Below, piece by piece: positions 7,155 to 13,303 of a stretch of DNA of 13,303 nucleotides. How positions within the stretch are numbered: position 1 is the stretch's first letter; each line of letters starts with the position of its first letter. Below the pieces are notes generated by a model. It was not told the DNA's origin, did no database searches, and worked only from the letters and a program-made list of their open reading frames with translations. This DNA is from DASSWB01 sp035705495 (lineage in GTDB: Bacteria; Bacteroidota; Bacteroidia; Flavobacteriales; Flavobacteriaceae), in assembly GCA_035705495.1 (NCBI GenBank), contig DASSWB010000125.1:1-13303 (forward strand), given 5' to 3'. Made by a program: the position numbers and the translations under genes.

Positions 7155-8342
7155 ATGGAAGTTCTAGAACTAATTGGACGCAAAAAAGAACTTTTTACTT
7201 CAGATATTTTAGCCAAAAAAGAAGAACTAAAAAACATTGTTTCCAGTTCGTCTTTTTTGATTTTGGGAGGTGCCGGATCTATTGGTCAGGCAGTTACCAA
7301 GGAAATCTTTAAACGGAATCCGAGAAAGCTTCACGTCGTTGATATCAGTGAAAATAATCTGGTTGAACTTGTGCGGGATTTAAGAAGTTCCTTGGGTTAC
7401 ATTGATGGTGATTTTAAAACCTTCGCCCTGGATATCGGATCTTTGGAATATGAAGCCTTTATTTCAAATGATGGAAATTACGATTATGTCCTGAATCTTT
7501 CCGCATTAAAACATGTGCGTAGTGAGAAAGATCCTTTTACATTAATGCGTATGATCAATGTAAATATTTTTAATACCGATAAAACTTTACAACAATCAAT
7601 AGAAAAGGGCACAAAAAAATATTTCTGTGTCTCGACCGATAAAGCTGCGAACCCGGTGAACATGATGGGCGCTTCCAAACGAATCATGGAAATGTTCTTA
7701 ATTCGAAGAAGCGGGAAAATTGATATTTCGACCGCACGATTTGCCAACGTTGCATTCTCGGATGGATCCTTGCTTCACGGATTTAATCAACGTTTACTCA
7801 AAAAACAACCCGTCGTGGCACCTTTTGATGTCAAAAGATATTTTGTGACTCCGCAGGAATCAGGTGAACTCTGTTTAATGTCTTGCTTATTTGGTGATAA
7901 CGGGGATATATTTTTCCCAAAACTCAATGAAGATTTACATTTGATCAGTTTTTCTGACATCGCCATAAAATATTTAAAGTTTCGCGGATTTGAAGCTTAC
8001 GAATGCGAATCGGAACAGGAAGCAAGAGAACTCGTTAAAACTTTACCCCAAAAAGGAAAATGGCCTTGTTATTTTTCCCGAAGCGATACAACCGGTGAAA
8101 AGGATTTCGAAGAATTTTTTACTGAAAACGAGAAACTGGATATGGAAAGTTTCGAAAACTTGGGTATTATTAAAAATGATTTTCAAACTGAAAATGATAA
8201 ATTGGAGTACTTTGAAGATACAATTTCAAAAATGAAAAAATCCAGGAACTGGACCAAACAAGAAATAGTTGATTTGTTCAATGTTATGATCCCAAATTTT
8301 GGTCATAAGGAAACCGGAAAATATCTTGATGAAAAAATGTAA
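7155..8342 (+). CDS. NDP-N-acetylhexosamine 4,6-dehydratase (LegB/CapD-like polysaccharide biosynthesis protein)
   Basis: A 395-residue SDR-type dehydratase expected to convert UDP- or GDP-GlcNAc into the 4-keto-6-deoxy sugar, the first committed step of legionaminic-type acids. After a roughly 33-residue N-terminal extension comes the Rossmann motif GGAGSIG (38-44), then SALKHVRSEKDP (116-127), the active-site segment STDKAANP (160-167) and MGASK (171-175), and ARFANVAFSDGSLL. Met171 stands where classical SDR enzymes have Tyr, as in the WbpM/PglF and LegB branches. The last 100 or so residues are a charged extension (FEEFFTENEKLDMESFENL; later NWTKQEIVDLF). It is the first gene of the nonulosonate run, 12 nt before the acetyltransferase. 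In the preceding 158 nt I saw no exact promoter or terminator. A role in making another 6-deoxy amino sugar is the main alternative. Confidence 0.82.
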   Translation: MEVLELIGRKKELFTSDILAKKEELKNIVSSSSFLILGGAGSIGQAVTKEIFKRNPRKLHVVDISENNLVELVRDLRSSLGYIDGDFKTFALDIGSLEYEAFISNDGNYDYVLNLSALKHVRSEKDPFTLMRMINVNIFNTDKTLQQSIEKGTKKYFCVSTDKAANPVNMMGASKRIMEMFLIRRSGKIDISTARFANVAFSDGSLLHGFNQRLLKKQPVVAPFDVKRYFVTPQESGELCLMSCLFGDNGDIFFPKLNEDLHLISFSDIAIKYLKFRGFEAYECESEQEARELVKTLPQKGKWPCYFSRSDTTGEKDFEEFFTENEKLDMESFENLGIIKNDFQTENDKLEYFEDTISKMKKSRNWTKQEIVDLFNVMIPNFGHKETGKYLDEKM

Positions 8343-8354
8343 CGCGACGCTTTT

Positions 8355-8993
8355 ATGAAAGAAGATGTAATTATTTTGGGAAAAGGCGGTCACGCCAAGA
8401 CCATCATTGATATGATTGAAGAGCAAGGAATTTATAATATTGTCGGGGTCACGGATTATGAAGTATCTGAAGCGGAATTCGCCGGTTATCCAGTATTGGG
8501 AACAGATGATGTATTGCCTGGATATTTTAAAAAAGGTGTCAAAAATGCGGTAATCGGAGTTGGCGGATTTAGGAATAACGATTTGCGCATCAAACTTTTC
8601 AATAGAGCAAAAAAAGTTGGCTTCAATTTACCCGTAATCGTGCACCATTCAGCAATTGTTTCCAAGACATCCAAAATTGGTGAAGGCACGGTTATCAAAC
8701 GCGGCGCAATTGTCGACACTGATGTAACGATCGGTAAAAATAATGTATTGGAATTGGGATCGACCGTAGGTCATGAAAGTAAAGTTGGCGACCACGTGCT
8801 TATTTCGGCAAACAGCATTGTTTCGGCGTATGATATTATTGAAGACGACGTTTTTTTAGCGGTAAGTTCTACGATAATTTCCGGTTTAAAAGTGTGCAGC
8901 GGAACGTTGATAGGCGCAGGATCTGTGGTGGTCAAAGACATTGAACAACCAGGTACTTACTTTGGCTTACCGGCCAAATTAATTACCAAGTGA
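8355..8993 (+). CDS. neuD: Sugar O/N-acetyltransferase, NeuD/PglD family (LegH-like)
   Basis: A 212-residue protein. The N-terminal third is a PglD-type nucleotide-sugar-binding fold (DVIILGKGGHAK, residues 4-15). From about residue 95 it is a left-handed beta-helix built of hexapeptide repeats (IGEGTVIKRGAIV, IGKNNVLELGSTVGHE, VGDHVLISANS, IGAGSVVV), ending in FGLPAKLI, a usual end of the family. His140 followed by Glu141 (VGHES) matches the His-Glu catalytic pair of PglD. The family uses acetyl-CoA to acetylate either a 4-amino group of a nucleotide sugar (PglD, LegH) or a sialic-acid hydroxyl (NeuD). Its place right after the 4,6-dehydratase favours N-acetylation of a 4-amino-4,6-dideoxy sugar, though the aminotransferase that would provide it is absent here. 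Spacing is 12 nt upstream and 16 nt downstream. Confidence 0.85.
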   Translation: MKEDVIILGKGGHAKTIIDMIEEQGIYNIVGVTDYEVSEAEFAGYPVLGTDDVLPGYFKKGVKNAVIGVGGFRNNDLRIKLFNRAKKVGFNLPVIVHHSAIVSKTSKIGEGTVIKRGAIVDTDVTIGKNNVLELGSTVGHESKVGDHVLISANSIVSAYDIIEDDVFLAVSSTIISGLKVCSGTLIGAGSVVVKDIEQPGTYFGLPAKLITK

Positions 8994-9009
8994 ATAAAAC
9001 TGTAACAAT

Positions 9010-10008
9010 ATGAGCGTATTGATTATTGCAGAAGCGGGTGTGAATCATAATGGTGATTTGCAAAAAGCGAAACAGCTAATTGATGTTGCGGCGACTGCGG
9101 GTGCAGATTTTGTGAAATTCCAAACCTTTAACACAGATAAAGTATTAACCAAAAATGCCAAGAGAGCTGCTTATCAAGATATAAATACGGGAAATGCGGA
9201 ATCACAGTATGAAATGGTGAAAAAATTGGAACTTTCTCATGATGATCATCGGGAACTTCAAGATTATTGTAATCAGAAAAACATAAAGTTTCTTTCTACT
9301 GGTTTTGACTTGGAGAGTCTTGATTTTTTGGATAGCCTCGGAATTGATCTGTTTAAAATACCATCGGGAGAAATAACCAATTTGCCCTATCTCCGAAAGA
9401 TTGCAAGTTTTAAAAAACCTGTTGTGATGTCAACAGGAATGGCTTCTATGGCAGAAATAAAAGAAGCTTTTGAGGTTTTGAAAAATGAAGGTTTGGATAA
9501 GGAACAAATTACAATTGTGCACTGCAATACAGATTATCCCACAGCCATGGAAGATGTGAATTTAAAAGCAATGAATGCCATTGGAAACGAAATGGGTGTA
9601 GAAATCGGTTATTCGGATCATACGTTGGGAATTGAAATTCCGATTGCTGCAGTTGCGTTGGGCGCGAAAGTGATAGAAAAGCATTTCACTTTAGACAGAA
9701 ATTTACCCGGACCGGATCATAAAGCTTCTTTGGAACCAGCCGAATTAAAAGCGATGGTTACAGGAATTAGAAATGTGGAAAAAGCAATTTCCGGTTCTGG
9801 AATCAAAGAGCCATCAGCTTCCGAATTAAAAAACAAACCTGTTGCGCGTAAAAGTATTGTTGCAGCGAGAGCCATTCAAAAAAACGAGATTTTTTCCGAA
9901 GAAAATATAACGATAAAACGACCAGGCAGCGGAATAAGTCCGATGCTTTGGGATCAAATAATTGGTTCAAAAGCAACAAAAGATTATAAGGAGGAGGAAC
10001 TCATATGA
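9010..10008 (+). CDS. neuB: N-acetylneuraminate/N,N'-diacetyllegionaminate synthase (NeuB/LegI family)
   Basis: A 332-residue synthase, the usual family length, that condenses an N-acetylmannosamine-type sugar with phosphoenolpyruvate to give a nine-carbon nonulosonic acid. The N-terminal TIM barrel shows AEAGVNHNGD (7-16), KFQTF (36-40), KIPSGEI (116-122), STGM (141-144), YSDHTLG (201-207), EKHFTLD with His225 and PGPDHKAS with His237; these two His residues correspond to the metal ligands of the meningococcal enzyme. Residues about 278-332 form the C-terminal SAF (antifreeze-like) domain with ARKSIVA and KRPGSGISP. Sequence alone does not separate NeuB from LegI, but the 4,6-dehydratase and PtmE-type neighbours favour a legionaminic-type product. 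The stop overlaps the next start by 4 nt (ATGA), implying translational coupling. Confidence 0.93.
   Translation: MSVLIIAEAGVNHNGDLQKAKQLIDVAATAGADFVKFQTFNTDKVLTKNAKRAAYQDINTGNAESQYEMVKKLELSHDDHRELQDYCNQKNIKFLSTGFDLESLDFLDSLGIDLFKIPSGEITNLPYLRKIASFKKPVVMSTGMASMAEIKEAFEVLKNEGLDKEQITIVHCNTDYPTAMEDVNLKAMNAIGNEMGVEIGYSDHTLGIEIPIAAVALGAKVIEKHFTLDRNLPGPDHKASLEPAELKAMVTGIRNVEKAISGSGIKEPSASELKNKPVARKSIVAARAIQKNEIFSEENITIKRPGSGISPMLWDQIIGSKATKDYKEEELI
9988..9997 (+). promoter_or_regulatory. Strong Shine-Dalgarno-like sequence (AAGGAGGAGG) before neuC
   Basis: AAGGAGGAGG lies 7 nt before the neuC ATG at 10005, inside the last codons of neuB (Lys-Glu-Glu-Glu). Most starts in this window have only A-rich leaders, so such a purine-rich SD match is unusual here. 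It may assist re-initiation at the ATGA overlap, or it may simply reflect the Glu codons. Confidence 0.4.
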
Positions 10009-11183
10009 GAAAAATTTGTGTGGTTACCGGAACACGAGCTGAATTTGGATTGATGTCCTGGCTAATTAAATTTTTGCAGGACGATCCCCAAGTGGAGCTT
10101 CAATTGATCGTGACGGGTATGCATTTATCTCCTGAATTCGGTCTTACCTACAAGGAAATTGAAAAAACCGGGTTTTTTATTAATAAAAAAGTGGAAATGC
10201 TGCTTTCTTCAGATTCGGATGTTGGGATTTCCAAATCGATGGGTTTGGCACAAATAGGTTTTGCCGATGCGTTCGACGAATTAAAACCTGAGATTATTGT
10301 TTTGTTGGGAGATCGGTTCGAAATTTTTTCTGCTGCCAGCGCTGCGATGATTGCACGAATTCCAATTGCGCATATTCATGGCGGAGAAGTGACGGAAGGA
10401 GTTATTGACGAATCCATCAGACATTCAATCACCAAAATGTCCCACTTGCATTTTACGGCCACCGAAGCATACAGAAACCGTGTAATCCAGTTGGGAGAAT
10501 CGCCCAAAAAGGTTTTTAATGTGGGTTCCCCAGGTTTGGACAATTTGGCGTACCTCGATTTGTTGGATAGAAATGATTTTGAAGAATCAATCCGGTTCAA
10601 ATTAAACAAAAGAAATTTATTGATTACTTACCATCCGGTGACTTTGGAAACCCACACTTCTGAAGAACAATTTAATTCTTTACTGAAAGCGATTGATGAT
10701 TTGGAAGACACGAATTTCATTTTTACGATGCCGAATTCAGATATGGACGGAAGAATAATCATGAAACAAATCCAAGATTATGTTTCCAAAAATAAGCATC
10801 GAGCTTGTGCTTTTGAATCGATGGGGCAGAAGAGATATCTTTCGGCACTTCGTCATGTGGATGTGGTATTGGGAAACTCTTCAAGCGGATTGGCGGAAGC
10901 ACCAAGTTTTAAAGTCGCCACGGTAAATATTGGCGACCGACAAAAAGGAAGAATAAGGGCAGAGAGTGTAATTGATTGCCAACCCGAATCCGAAGAAATA
11001 AAACAAGCAATTCAAACAGCATTGTCGGATGAATTCAGAAATAAATTGAAGTCGGTTAAAAATCCTTATGGAGAAGGTGGCGCTTCACAAAAAATTGTAG
11101 AAATCCTCAAAAAGATCGATTTAAAAAATATTTTAAAAAAGAAATTTTACGATCTGGAACGCGAACAGTTCCGAAGTGAATAA
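10005..11183 (+). CDS. neuC: UDP/GDP-N-acetylhexosamine 2-epimerase, hydrolysing (NeuC/LegG family)
   Basis: A 392-residue GT-B-fold enzyme that epimerises C2 and hydrolyses off the nucleotide, giving ManNAc or the 2,4-diacetamido-2,4,6-trideoxymannose used by the synthase. It begins directly with GTRAEFG (residues 9-15) and carries LLGDRFE (100-106), HIHGGE (123-128) followed by DESIRH (135-140), TYHPVT, and the C-terminal nucleotide-binding GNSSSGLAEAP. These are the hallmarks of the hydrolysing branch rather than the non-hydrolysing WecB branch. The ATG overlaps the neuB stop by 4 nt. The tail after IVEILKKIDL is short, Lys-rich and probably non-essential. In a legionaminic pathway this would be LegG, acting on the product of the preceding acetyltransferase. 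Confidence 0.93.
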   Translation: MRKICVVTGTRAEFGLMSWLIKFLQDDPQVELQLIVTGMHLSPEFGLTYKEIEKTGFFINKKVEMLLSSDSDVGISKSMGLAQIGFADAFDELKPEIIVLLGDRFEIFSAASAAMIARIPIAHIHGGEVTEGVIDESIRHSITKMSHLHFTATEAYRNRVIQLGESPKKVFNVGSPGLDNLAYLDLLDRNDFEESIRFKLNKRNLLITYHPVTLETHTSEEQFNSLLKAIDDLEDTNFIFTMPNSDMDGRIIMKQIQDYVSKNKHRACAFESMGQKRYLSALRHVDVVLGNSSSGLAEAPSFKVATVNIGDRQKGRIRAESVIDCQPESEEIKQAIQTALSDEFRNKLKSVKNPYGEGGASQKIVEILKKIDLKNILKKKFYDLEREQFRSE

Positions 11184-11222
11184 TTTTTTAAACCCAAAAA
11201 ATAAGCGTAAAGTACTTAAAAT

Positions 11223-12275
11223 ATGGCGTTGGTAAATATTACAATACATAAGGACGAAACCGTTTTGGTTGCCCTGCAGAAGTTGAATGATCTGCTTCTT
11301 GTGCGCAAAGTAAGTCAGTTAATCATTTTTGTGATTGACGATCAGCAAGCGGTAATTGGTTCGTTAACAGATGGAGATATCCGTAGATCATTGGTAAAAC
11401 ATGCGGATTTGGATAAAAGGGTGGAAGAGATTTGTAACAAAGATTTTGTTTATGAACATGAAAGGGATGGCTATTTTGATTTAAATAATTACCGCGCAGA
11501 AAATATAAAAATTCTTCCGATTCTTGATAAACAGGGAAAATTGCTTCGGATTATTGATTTGGAAAAAACCAGATCGGAACTACCACTGGATTGTATGATC
11601 ATGGCCGGCGGAAGAGGAAAAAGATTAAGTCCGCTGACGGATACGGTTCCAAAACCCATGTTGCCGTTGGGCGGAAGACCTATTATAGAACATAATATTG
11701 ATCGGCTGGTTTCCTTCGGAATTAAAAATATATACATTTCCGTCAAATATTTGGGAGAACAGATACAGGAGTATTTTGGCGATGGAAGTAAGAAAGGTAT
11801 CAACATACAATATATATGGGAAGACGAACCCTTGGGAACCGCTGGTGCATTGGCTTTGGTGGAAAAATACAATACCGAAAATGTTCTTTTAATGAATTCC
11901 GATCTATTTACGAATGTGAATTTTGAAGATCTGTATTTGGGAATAACCGAGGAAAATGCTGATATGGCAGTAGCGTCCACCGAATACAAAGTTGACATTC
12001 CTTTTGCGGTTTTTGATACCCAAGAAGAACAGGTTATGAATTTTAAGGAAAAACCTTCGTATGTATATCACTCCAATGCAGGAATTTATATTTTGAAAAA
12101 AGAATTGATCGATGAAATCCCGAAAAATGAATTTTATGATATTACTGATTTAATGGATAAAGTGGTGAAAAGAGGAGGAAAATTGATTCACCGACCTATC
12201 AGGGGATTCTGGATTGATATAGGAAGTCCGACCGATTACAAACAAGCACAGGAATTTGTAAAACATTTAGAATAA
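11223..12275 (+). CDS. ptmE: CBS-domain plus sugar-1-phosphate nucleotidyltransferase (PtmE-like)
   Basis: A 350-residue two-part protein. Residues 1-115 or so contain CBS repeats (GSLTDGDIRR at 46-55; the second repeat near IKILPILDKQGKLLRIIDL), which in other proteins bind adenine nucleotides and may regulate activity. From residue 120 a GT-A-fold nucleotidyltransferase begins: MAGGRGKRLSPLTD (127-140), the catalytic-type Lys in PKPMLP (143-148), NSDLF, and FWIDIGSP near the end. This arrangement matches Campylobacter PtmE, the glucosamine-1-phosphate guanylyltransferase that makes GDP-GlcN for legionaminic acid. By analogy, this locus may use GDP-linked rather than UDP-linked intermediates, but the nucleotide cannot be read from sequence. 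It lies 39 nt after neuC, and its TAA overlaps the next ATG by one base (TAATG). Confidence 0.85.
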   Translation: MALVNITIHKDETVLVALQKLNDLLLVRKVSQLIIFVIDDQQAVIGSLTDGDIRRSLVKHADLDKRVEEICNKDFVYEHERDGYFDLNNYRAENIKILPILDKQGKLLRIIDLEKTRSELPLDCMIMAGGRGKRLSPLTDTVPKPMLPLGGRPIIEHNIDRLVSFGIKNIYISVKYLGEQIQEYFGDGSKKGINIQYIWEDEPLGTAGALALVEKYNTENVLLMNSDLFTNVNFEDLYLGITEENADMAVASTEYKVDIPFAVFDTQEEQVMNFKEKPSYVYHSNAGIYILKKELIDEIPKNEFYDITDLMDKVVKRGGKLIHRPIRGFWIDIGSPTDYKQAQEFVKHLE

Positions 12276-12991
12276 TGTTAGTAATTATACCAGCAAGAGC
12301 AGGCTCTAAAGGAGTTTTTAAAAAGAACATTAAAGAATTGAATGGAAAACCTCTTATTCAGTATACAATTGATGCTGCCCGAAAGGTTTTTAAAGATTCT
12401 GATATTGTAGTGAGTACAGATAGTCCCGAAATTAAAAAGATAGCCAGCAAGAAACTGCCTGTGGACAGTATTGTAATTAGGCCATCTGCCTTGGCTACAG
12501 ATACCACAAGTATGAATGATGTTCTATTGAACGTAATTGAGACAATGGAGAAGCGAGGTAAAATTTTTAAAACTGTAATTTTATTGCAACCCACGTCACC
12601 TTTCCGTAAACCAATTCACATCAAGGAAGCGCTAAAACTTTATAATTCTGAATTTGAGATGTTGGTTTCTGTAAAAGAAACAAAAGCAAATCCTTATTAC
12701 ACTTTACAAGAGGAGAATTCGGACGGATATTTAGAGCGTTCAAAAGACGGTAATTTTATAAGAAGACAGGATTGTCCGAAAGTGTGGGAATTAAATGGAG
12801 CTATTTATATTATAAACGTGGATGCACTCAAAGCGAAACCTATTTATGAGTTTAAGAAAGTGAAAAAGTACGTGATGGATGAGATTTCTTCTATAGACAT
12901 AGATTCCAGTTTTGACTGGTCACTAGCAGAGACGATTATAGAAAAATCACATTTATTAAATCTGAAAAATCAGTTAGCCGAAATTAATTAA
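12275..12991 (+). CDS. legF: CMP-nonulosonate cytidylyltransferase (LegF/NeuA family)
   Basis: A 238-residue cytidylyltransferase that activates the free nonulosonic acid with CTP to CMP-sugar, the donor for glycosyltransferases. Key features are the N-terminal CTP-binding IPARAGSKG (residues 5-13), KNIKELNGKPLIQYTI, STDSPEI, RPSALATDTTSM, LLQPTSPFR and the later ELNGAIYII and SIDIDSSFDW, all typical of acylneuraminate cytidylyltransferases. The length suits the single-domain LegF/PtmB or bacterial NeuA forms without an esterase domain. By my count, bases 12301-12960 are about 34% GC against about 41% in a 300-nt sample of neuC, so this gene is a local GC minimum and could have a different history. 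It is translationally coupled to the upstream gene through TAATG. The exact sugar (Neu5Ac, Leg5Ac7Ac or similar) is inferred from neighbours. Confidence 0.88.
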   Translation: MLVIIPARAGSKGVFKKNIKELNGKPLIQYTIDAARKVFKDSDIVVSTDSPEIKKIASKKLPVDSIVIRPSALATDTTSMNDVLLNVIETMEKRGKIFKTVILLQPTSPFRKPIHIKEALKLYNSEFEMLVSVKETKANPYYTLQEENSDGYLERSKDGNFIRRQDCPKVWELNGAIYIINVDALKAKPIYEFKKVKKYVMDEISSIDIDSSFDWSLAETIIEKSHLLNLKNQLAEIN

Positions 12992-13000
12992 AAAGTAAAA

Positions 13001-13303
13001 ATGTTACCAAGCATTAAACCATATATTATCGGTGAAACAGCTTTTCATCATCAGGGCGACAAAGATTTTTTACGAAATTTAGTTGATGCAGCAGCTGAGC
13101 TTCAGTTGGATGCAATCAAGTTTCATTTGCTCTTTGATATCAACAACTATTTCGTGGCTTCGCACCCCGCGATCAGTGCTGTGAACGAATGGATTTTTTC
13201 AAAAGAACAATATGCCGATTTTTTTAAATACGCAAATGAAAAGAAATTGGATGTCATTGCTTTATGCAATGATCCTGCATCAATTCAGTGGATAAACAAC
13301 GAA
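13001..13303 (+). CDS. Divergent NeuB-family (sialic-acid-synthase-like) protein, 5' part only
   Basis: Starts at ATG 13001, 9 nt after the previous stop, and stays open to the window end (101 residues). It aligns with the N-terminal TIM barrel of NeuB: IIGETAFHHQGD (residues 9-20) against IIAEAGVNHNGD, and LQLDAIKFHLL (34-44) against AGADFVKFQTF. The helix and strand spacing up to VIALCND is also similar. It is not a plain second copy: the conserved NHNG is HHQG and KFQ is KFH, so substrate or activity may differ. Proteins of this kind are usually annotated only as N-acetylneuraminate synthase family. Whether the C-terminal metal His residues and the SAF domain are present cannot be seen. 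It is probably the next member of the same operon. Confidence 0.75.
   Translation, partial: MLPSIKPYIIGETAFHHQGDKDFLRNLVDAAAELQLDAIKFHLLFDINNYFVASHPAISAVNEWIFSKEQYADFFKYANEKKLDVIALCNDPASIQWINNE

Overview
The window looks like a chromosomal segment of a member of the Bacteroidota, most likely order Flavobacteriales. The evidence is an AT-rich composition, A-rich leaders with almost no Shine-Dalgarno sequences, Bacteroidota-type -7 elements (TAnnTTTG), a secreted S1/P1 nuclease, and gene families common in flavobacteria. I cannot name the genus. No tRNA, rRNA, CRISPR array, insertion sequence or phage gene was seen. No stretch over 300 bases lacks a gene.

Layout. (1) 1-1431, minus strand: the 5' part of a DUF819 membrane protein gene and a secreted alpha/beta hydrolase. 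(2) 1540-2325, plus: an S1/P1-type zinc nuclease. (3) 2525-4874, plus: a UDP-N-acetylhexosamine 4-epimerase (WbpP-like, TTG start) and a UDP-N-acetylhexosamine 6-dehydrogenase (TviB/WbpO-like), followed by a possible terminator. (4) 5103-6996, plus: a UDP-glucose 6-dehydrogenase of the animal-like type, then two DUF2061 domains in different reading frames that look like one tandem-domain gene split by a single extra A. (5) 7155-13303, plus: a tightly packed run of seven genes for a nonulosonic (sialic-acid-like, probably legionaminic-type) acid. In order: NDP-HexNAc 4,6-dehydratase, NeuD/PglD-type acetyltransferase, NeuB-type synthase, NeuC-type hydrolysing 2-epimerase, PtmE-type CBS+nucleotidyltransferase, CMP-nonulosonate cytidylyltransferase, and a second, divergent NeuB-family gene cut by the window end.

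How they work together. Blocks 3 and 4 would supply acidic precursors: UDP-GlcNAcA/UDP-GalNAcA from WbpP+TviB, and UDP-GlcA from Ugd. Block 5 would make a CMP-activated nine-carbon acid: dehydration, (amination), N-acetylation, 2-epimerisation with loss of the nucleotide, condensation with phosphoenolpyruvate, CMP activation. The expected PLP aminotransferase is not in the window. No glycosyltransferase, flippase, polymerase or export gene is visible, so this is the precursor-supply part of a larger surface-glycan locus (capsule, LPS O-chain or protein glycan) that probably continues to the right.

The pathway families are known. The points most worth a second look are the split DUF2061 pair, the missing aminotransferase, and the divergent second NeuB-like protein. 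I did not find a convincing wholly new system.
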